A stretch of 38,812 nt of DNA from CAZMRF01 sp964568735 (GTDB taxonomy: Bacteria; Acidobacteriota; Polarisedimenticolia; JACPZX01). The translations under genes were made by a program, and so were the position numbers. Below are positions 34,826 through 38,812 of this stretch, one piece after another. The stretch lies in the NCBI GenBank assembly GCA_964568735.1, contig CAZMRF010000048.1, forward strand, positions 1-38,812. The letters are read 5' to 3'. Under the pieces are notes generated by a model. It saw only the letters and a list, made by a program, of their open reading frames with translations, made no database searches and had not been told where the DNA came from. Position 1 is the stretch's first letter; each line of letters begins with the position of its first letter.

Positions 34826-36000
34826 TGAAGCGAGGCACCGAAAGGGCGAGGGATGCCGCGGTAGGGATCGTCGTGACGCTCGCCGCCGTGATCTTCGCTG
34901 CGGGGATCTTCTCTATCGGGGGCGAATCGAAGCTCTGGGCGAGGAAGGTCACCTACAAGCTCAGTCTGCCCAACACCGGCGGGCTCAACGTGGGCTCGCC
35001 CGTGACGCTGGCGGGGGTCCAGGTGGGCACCGTGACGGGCGTCGAGCTGCCCTCCGATCCCAACCTGCTGGCGATTGACGTCGAGTTCTCCGTGGACAGC
35101 GCGGTGCAGGGGAGAATCCGCGAGGACACGGAGGCTTCGCTGAAGATCCTGAGCATGCTCGGCGGCGACAAGTTCCTGGAGCTGACTCCGGGCACCCCCT
35201 CGCTGCCCGCCCTCGAGCCCGGCTCGTACGTGAAGGTGCCCCAGGCTCTGGGATTCGAGGAGATGCAGGCGCTCGGAGCCACCATCGCCGAGGACTTGAA
35301 GGATGTCACCGCCTCCCTGGCCGTCGTGCTCAAGCAGCTCCAGGACCCGAACACCCTCATGGGGCAGGCCCTCTTCGATCCGAACTTCGGCAAGCACAGC
35401 CTGGCCAACGTTCGGGAGAGCATCGAGAGCACGAAGGAGGTCATCGAGCGGGTCGAGCAGGGGCGGGGCCTCGTAGGAAGGCTTCTCACCGACGAGGATT
35501 TCGCCACGCAGATGGTCTCCCGGATGGAGGGGACCATGGGGCGCATGGAGGCCCTCCTCGAGCGCCTGGGGGCCGAAGATGGCGCCCTGATGCGCGCGCT
35601 GGACCCGAACGGGCCGATGTCCGACATTCTCGCGAACCTCGAGTCCAGCGCGGCCGGCCTCGCCCGGATCACGGGGGACATGGAAGCTGGGGAGGGACTT
35701 GCGGGACGCCTCCTCGGGGACGATCCATATGCCGAGGAGCTTCTCGAGAACATGCGGCAGGCCACACGGGACCTCCGGGACATCTCGGGCAAGCTGAACC
35801 GTGGTGAGGGGACGGCGGGTGCCTTCATCAACGATCCTGCCATCTACGAGGAGCTCAGGAACGTGCTGCGCGGGGTGAGGGAGAGCCGGGTCATGTCCTG
35901 GCTGATCCAGCACTACCGGGAGAAAGGCGAGAAGGCGCGGAGTCACGAGATGGAAGAGCAGGAGAAGCAGATGCACGAGGGAAAGGAGAAGGACGCGTGA
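34822..36000 (+). CDS. MCE (MlaD-like) domain protein with repeated C-terminal motif
   Basis: A 392-residue substrate-binding subunit. One membrane helix (about 13-32) anchors it; the MCE domain spans about 40-120 (YKLSLPNTGGLNVGSPVTLA). The rest is helical with three copies of a G-x-G-x2-G-x-hydrophobic-x-D motif: GRGLVGRLLTDEDF (214-227), GEGLAGRLLGDDPY (290-303) and GEGTAGAFINDPAIY (328-342). The last 25 residues are Lys/Glu-rich. MCE proteins form rings or tubes that shuttle lipids across the periplasm. GGAGG precedes the double ATG; the end overlaps the dehydrogenase (GTGA). Confidence 0.9.
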   Translation: MMKRGTERARDAAVGIVVTLAAVIFAAGIFSIGGESKLWARKVTYKLSLPNTGGLNVGSPVTLAGVQVGTVTGVELPSDPNLLAIDVEFSVDSAVQGRIREDTEASLKILSMLGGDKFLELTPGTPSLPALEPGSYVKVPQALGFEEMQALGATIAEDLKDVTASLAVVLKQLQDPNTLMGQALFDPNFGKHSLANVRESIESTKEVIERVEQGRGLVGRLLTDEDFATQMVSRMEGTMGRMEALLERLGAEDGALMRALDPNGPMSDILANLESSAAGLARITGDMEAGEGLAGRLLGDDPYAEELLENMRQATRDLRDISGKLNRGEGTAGAFINDPAIYEELRNVLRGVRESRVMSWLIQHYREKGEKARSHEMEEQEKQMHEGKEKDA

Positions 36001-37337
36001 GCGACGAATCAGGGCGTGCCGCCTCGACGGCAAGGCTCCGGGCGAAGATCCGGGATCGACGGGCCCGGATCGGCATCATCGGCCTCGGATACGTGGGACT
36101 TCCGCTCGCCCTCGAGTTCACGCGGGCGGGCTTCAAGGTCTCGGGGATCGACGTGGACGCGGGCAAGGTGGAAGCCCTGGGCGCGGGCCGCTCCTACGTG
36201 GAGGACGTGCCGGCGGAGCGGGTCAGGGAGGCGACGCGGAAGGGACTCTTCACCGCGACGGCCGAGTTCGGCGTCGTGGAGGAGCTGGATGCGGTGATCG
36301 TCTGCGTCCCCACGCCGCTGAGGAAGACCCGTGACCCTGACATTTCCTACATCGTCTCGGCCCTGGATCAGGTGGCTCCCCGCATCCACCGGGGAATGCT
36401 CGTGGTGCTCGAGTCGACGTCCTACCCGGGCACGACGGAGGAGATCCTGCTGCCCCGCCTCGAGGAGTCCGGGCTCAAGGCGGGACGGGATTTCTTCCTG
36501 GCCTTCTCGCCCGAGCGCGTGGATCCGGGCAACAAGAAGTTCGGGATCCGCAACACGCCCAAGGTGGTCGGGGGGATCACGCCGGCCTGCGGGAAGATGG
36601 CGGCGGAGCTCTACGCGCAGGCCGTCGACACGATCGTGCCGGTCTCCTCGGCCCGGGCGGCCGAGATGATCAAGCTCCTGGAGAACACGTTCCGGTCGGT
36701 CAACATCGCGCTCGTGAACGAGATCGCCCTCATCTGCGATCGGCTCAGGCTCGACGTCTGGGAGGTCATCGACGCGGCGGGCACGAAGCCCTTCGGCTTC
36801 ATGAGGTTCTATCCGGGGCCGGGTCTCGGCGGCCACTGCATCCCGATTGATCCTCACTACCTCTCGTGGAAGCTCCGCACGCTGGACTACCAGGCGAGGT
36901 TCATCGAGCTCGCCGCGGAGATCAACGGCCAGATGCCGCACCACGTGATGGGCCGCGTGGTGGACGCCCTGAACCAGCGCCGCAAGGCTCTCATGGGCTC
37001 GAAGATCCTCATCATGGGGGTCGCCTACAAGAAGGACACCAGCGACATCAGGGAGTCGCCCGCCCTCGACCTGATGCGTTTGCTGGTGGAGCGGGGCGCG
37101 AAGGTCCGGTACCACGATCCCTTCGTTCCCCTCCTTCCGGCGGGCGCGCACGGCCCCGGGGGCCGCTCCATCCCGCTGACGGCAGCAGCGCTGCGCTCCT
37201 TCGACTGCGCTGTCGTGGTCACGAACCATTCGGAGATCGACTACCAGAAGCTCGTCGACCGCAGCCGGATCGTGGTGGACACTCGCGCGGCCACCCGCGG
37301 CATCCGGCGCGGCCGTTCCAAGGTGATCAGCCTGTGA
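35997..37337 (+). CDS. Nucleotide-sugar dehydrogenase (UDP-GlcNAc/UDP-glucose dehydrogenase, WbpA/TviB-like)
   Basis: A 446-residue NAD-dependent four-electron oxidase making a UDP-uronic acid. NAD loop GLGYVG is at 29-34, FSPERVDPGN at 170-179, lysine K226 in EMIKLLENTFRSVNIALVNE, and the catalytic cysteine C281 in GGHCIPIDPHYLSWK. The HCIPIDPHYLSW wording is that of UDP-N-acetylglucosamine or -mannosamine dehydrogenases (WbpA, TviB) more than UDP-glucose dehydrogenase. Start GTG overlaps the MCE gene; 19 bp precede the next gene. Confidence 0.9.
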   Translation: MSDESGRAASTARLRAKIRDRRARIGIIGLGYVGLPLALEFTRAGFKVSGIDVDAGKVEALGAGRSYVEDVPAERVREATRKGLFTATAEFGVVEELDAVIVCVPTPLRKTRDPDISYIVSALDQVAPRIHRGMLVVLESTSYPGTTEEILLPRLEESGLKAGRDFFLAFSPERVDPGNKKFGIRNTPKVVGGITPACGKMAAELYAQAVDTIVPVSSARAAEMIKLLENTFRSVNIALVNEIALICDRLRLDVWEVIDAAGTKPFGFMRFYPGPGLGGHCIPIDPHYLSWKLRTLDYQARFIELAAEINGQMPHHVMGRVVDALNQRRKALMGSKILIMGVAYKKDTSDIRESPALDLMRLLVERGAKVRYHDPFVPLLPAGAHGPGGRSIPLTAAALRSFDCAVVVTNHSEIDYQKLVDRSRIVVDTRAATRGIRRGRSKVISL

Positions 37338-37356
37338 GGATCCAGCGGGGCTGCTC

Positions 37357-38325
37357 GTGAGCAGCATCCTCCTGACGGGCGGGGCGGGCTTCATCGGCTC
37401 GCACCTCGCCGAGAGGCTCATTGATCGAGGCGACCGGGTCGTCTGTCTCGACAACCTGGACGGTTTCTACGACCCGCGGCTCAAGAGGGAGAACCTCTCG
37501 ATCTCCCTGCGACGCGCTTCTTTCGCGTTCGTGGAGGGCGACATCCGGGATGACGCAATCCTGGAAGAGGTCCTCGCTTCGGAGCGGTTCGACGCCGTGG
37601 TCCACCTCGCGGCGCGGGCGGGGGTGCGCCCCTCCATCGTGGACCCGATCCTCTACACCGACGTGAACCTCAACGGGACGTCACGGCTCCTCGAAGCCTG
37701 CCGCCGCCACGGGGTCACACGGTTCGTCTTCGGCTCCTCCTCCTCCGTCTACGGCAACAGCAATCGCGTACCGTTCTCGGAGGACCAGCCCGTGGCCCAG
37801 CCCGTATCGCCCTACGCGGCAACGAAGGCCGCGGGGGAGCTCCTCTGCCACGCCTGCCACGTCATCCACGGGTTCGACGTGACCTGCCTGCGGTTCTTCA
37901 CGGTCTACGGGCCGCGGCAGCGGCCGGAGATGGCCATCCACAAATTCGGCCGGATGATCCTCGAGGGCAGGGCACTCCCCCGTTTCGGGGACGGGACCTC
38001 CGAGCGCGACTACACCTACGTGAGCGACATCATCGACGGGGTCGTGAAGGCGCTCGACAGGATGGGGGGATTCCGCATCTACAACCTCGGAGAATCCCGG
38101 AGGATCACCCTCGCCATGCTCATCCAGCTCCTCGAGCGCGAGCTGGGCGTCCCGGCCCGGGTCGAGCCGCTCGCCGACCAGCCGGGAGATGTCCATACGA
38201 CATGGGCGGACATCACGCGGGCGCGCAGCGAGCTGGGCTACGATCCGCAAGTCCCGATCGAGGAGGGAATCCGCCGCTTCGCGGCCTGGCTGAAGGGCCG
38301 GGGCGGGGCCGGGGAGGCGGCGTGA
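37357..38325 (+). CDS. NAD-dependent UDP-uronate 4-epimerase-like protein
   Basis: A 322-residue extended SDR with GGAGFIGSHL (8-17), acidic D32, SSSSVYGNS and catalytic Y153-x3-K157 (SPYAATK). FFTVYGPRQRPEMAIHKF and DGTSERDYTYVSDI are marks of the UDP-glucuronate 4-epimerase (LspL/Cap1J) group. With the dehydrogenase upstream it would make UDP-galacturonic acid, or the N-acetylated equivalent, for a polysaccharide or lipid A-like glycan. Start GTG, 19 bp after the dehydrogenase; the stop overlaps the glycosyltransferase gene as GTGA. Confidence 0.88.
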   Translation: MSSILLTGGAGFIGSHLAERLIDRGDRVVCLDNLDGFYDPRLKRENLSISLRRASFAFVEGDIRDDAILEEVLASERFDAVVHLAARAGVRPSIVDPILYTDVNLNGTSRLLEACRRHGVTRFVFGSSSSVYGNSNRVPFSEDQPVAQPVSPYAATKAAGELLCHACHVIHGFDVTCLRFFTVYGPRQRPEMAIHKFGRMILEGRALPRFGDGTSERDYTYVSDIIDGVVKALDRMGGFRIYNLGESRRITLAMLIQLLERELGVPARVEPLADQPGDVHTTWADITRARSELGYDPQVPIEEGIRRFAAWLKGRGGAGEAA

Positions 38326-38812
38326 GGGTCACCGTGGTGATGCCCGTCTTCAACGAGGCCGCCACGATCCGGGAGATCGTCAGACGGGTCCTCGCCACGG
38401 AGCAGGTCACGGAGCTGGTCGTCGTGGACGACGGGTCGACGGACGGGACTCGTGAGGAGCTGGGCAAGCTCGCGGATCCCCGTATCCGGGTGAAGCTCCA
38501 TGATCGGAATCGCGGCAAGGGAGCGGCGCTTCGCACCGGCTTCGAGCTCGTCAGCGGGGATTTCGTGATCGTGCAGGACGCCGATCTCGAGTACAGCCCC
38601 GAGGACTACCCGGTTCTCCTCCGGCCCCTGCGGGAGGGGGTGGCGGACGTCGTCTACGGCTCCCGGTTCCTCGCCGGATCGCACAGGGTCCACCTCTTCT
38701 GGCATTATGTCGGCAACCGCTTGCTGACCCTCCTCAGCAATATGCTCTCGAACCTGAACCTCACCGACATGGAGACCTGCTACAAGGCCTTCCGCCGCGA
38801 GGTCCTGGCCGG
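38322..38812 (+). CDS. Glycosyltransferase family 2 (DPM1-like), truncated by window end
   Basis: Starts at a GTG overlapping the epimerase stop and runs off the window after 163 codons. The GT-A fold is plain: VVMPVFNEAATI at 5-16, VVVDDGSTDGT around 33-43, HDRNRGKGAALRTG, and the metal-binding DAD (86-88) in VQDADLEYSPEDYP, followed by VYGSRFLAGS and DMETCYKAF. This pattern fits dolichol-phosphate/undecaprenyl-phosphate mannose- or glucose-synthase types, which load a sugar on a lipid carrier. Sugar and carrier are not readable; the C-terminus, possibly with membrane helices, lies outside. Confidence 0.9.
   Translation, partial: MRVTVVMPVFNEAATIREIVRRVLATEQVTELVVVDDGSTDGTREELGKLADPRIRVKLHDRNRGKGAALRTGFELVSGDFVIVQDADLEYSPEDYPVLLRPLREGVADVVYGSRFLAGSHRVHLFWHYVGNRLLTLLSNMLSNLNLTDMETCYKAFRREVLA

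Noticed and set aside
36009..37454. 481-codon minus-strand open frame across the sugar dehydrogenase
   Set aside because: Low-complexity Arg/His/Asp-rich translation, the mirror of an intact gene; not coding.

Overview
The window is a GC-rich stretch from a diderm bacterium (HlyD-type adaptor, an MCE/Mla-type lipid transporter, PlsC, di-haem peroxidase). It is densely packed with 4-base stop/start overlaps. There is no rRNA gene for placement. The style of the proteins (a Pkn-type kinase start, TPR proteins, class I benzoyl-CoA reductase, DevC-like exporter) would fit an Acidobacteriota, deltaproteobacterial-type or similar uncultured lineage; this is inference only. I saw no tRNA, rRNA, CRISPR array or transposase.

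Region 1 (1-5406): the end of a TPR gene, then a minus-strand block with a DevBCA-like ABC exporter (permease, ATPase, membrane-fusion adaptor) followed by an unusual response regulator fused to an acyl-homoserine-lactone-synthase/FeeM-like acyltransferase. The permease start is overlapped by a 38-codon ORF that is the decapitated N-terminus of a Ser/Thr protein kinase. I read the block as a possible two-component-controlled acyl-lipid synthesis and export system.

Region 2 (5355-12186): a solitary AAA+ ATPase/nuclease-like protein behind a near-consensus promoter, an isoprenylcysteine-methyltransferase-like membrane protein, a di-haem cytochrome c peroxidase, a double-domain polyphosphate kinase 2, an AI-2E family membrane protein and a GlsB/YeaQ membrane protein.

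Region 3 (12195-19374): a minus-strand operon acs-like, class V aminotransferase, serA, glsB-like (serine synthesis plus acetyl-CoA formation), and a second minus-strand operon SPFH protein, ribbon-helix-helix protein, CCA-adding enzyme.

Region 4 (19319-27784): an eight-gene plus-strand operon in which every junction overlaps: 6-oxocyclohexene-carbonyl-CoA hydrolase (oah), an SDR, 6-hydroxycyclohexene-carbonyl-CoA dehydrogenase (had), benzoyl-CoA reductase subunits bcrC, bcrB, bcrA, bcrD, and a GNAT. Together they would reduce benzoyl-CoA with ATP and open the ring. The dienoyl-CoA hydratase (dch), the ferredoxin and a benzoate-CoA ligase are absent here.

Region 5 (27781-32230): a PlsC acyltransferase diverging from a hydantoinase/oxoprolinase pair (hyuA, hyuB), closed by a 120-bp element bounded by 23-bp inverted repeats.

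Region 6 (32275-38812): a coupled operon that mixes nucleotide-sugar enzymes (galE-like, UDP-sugar dehydrogenase, UDP-uronate epimerase-like, glycosyltransferase 2) with a complete inner-membrane MCE transporter (mlaE, mlaF, mlaD-like), running off the end of the window. It suggests envelope glycan or glycolipid assembly linked to lipid transport.
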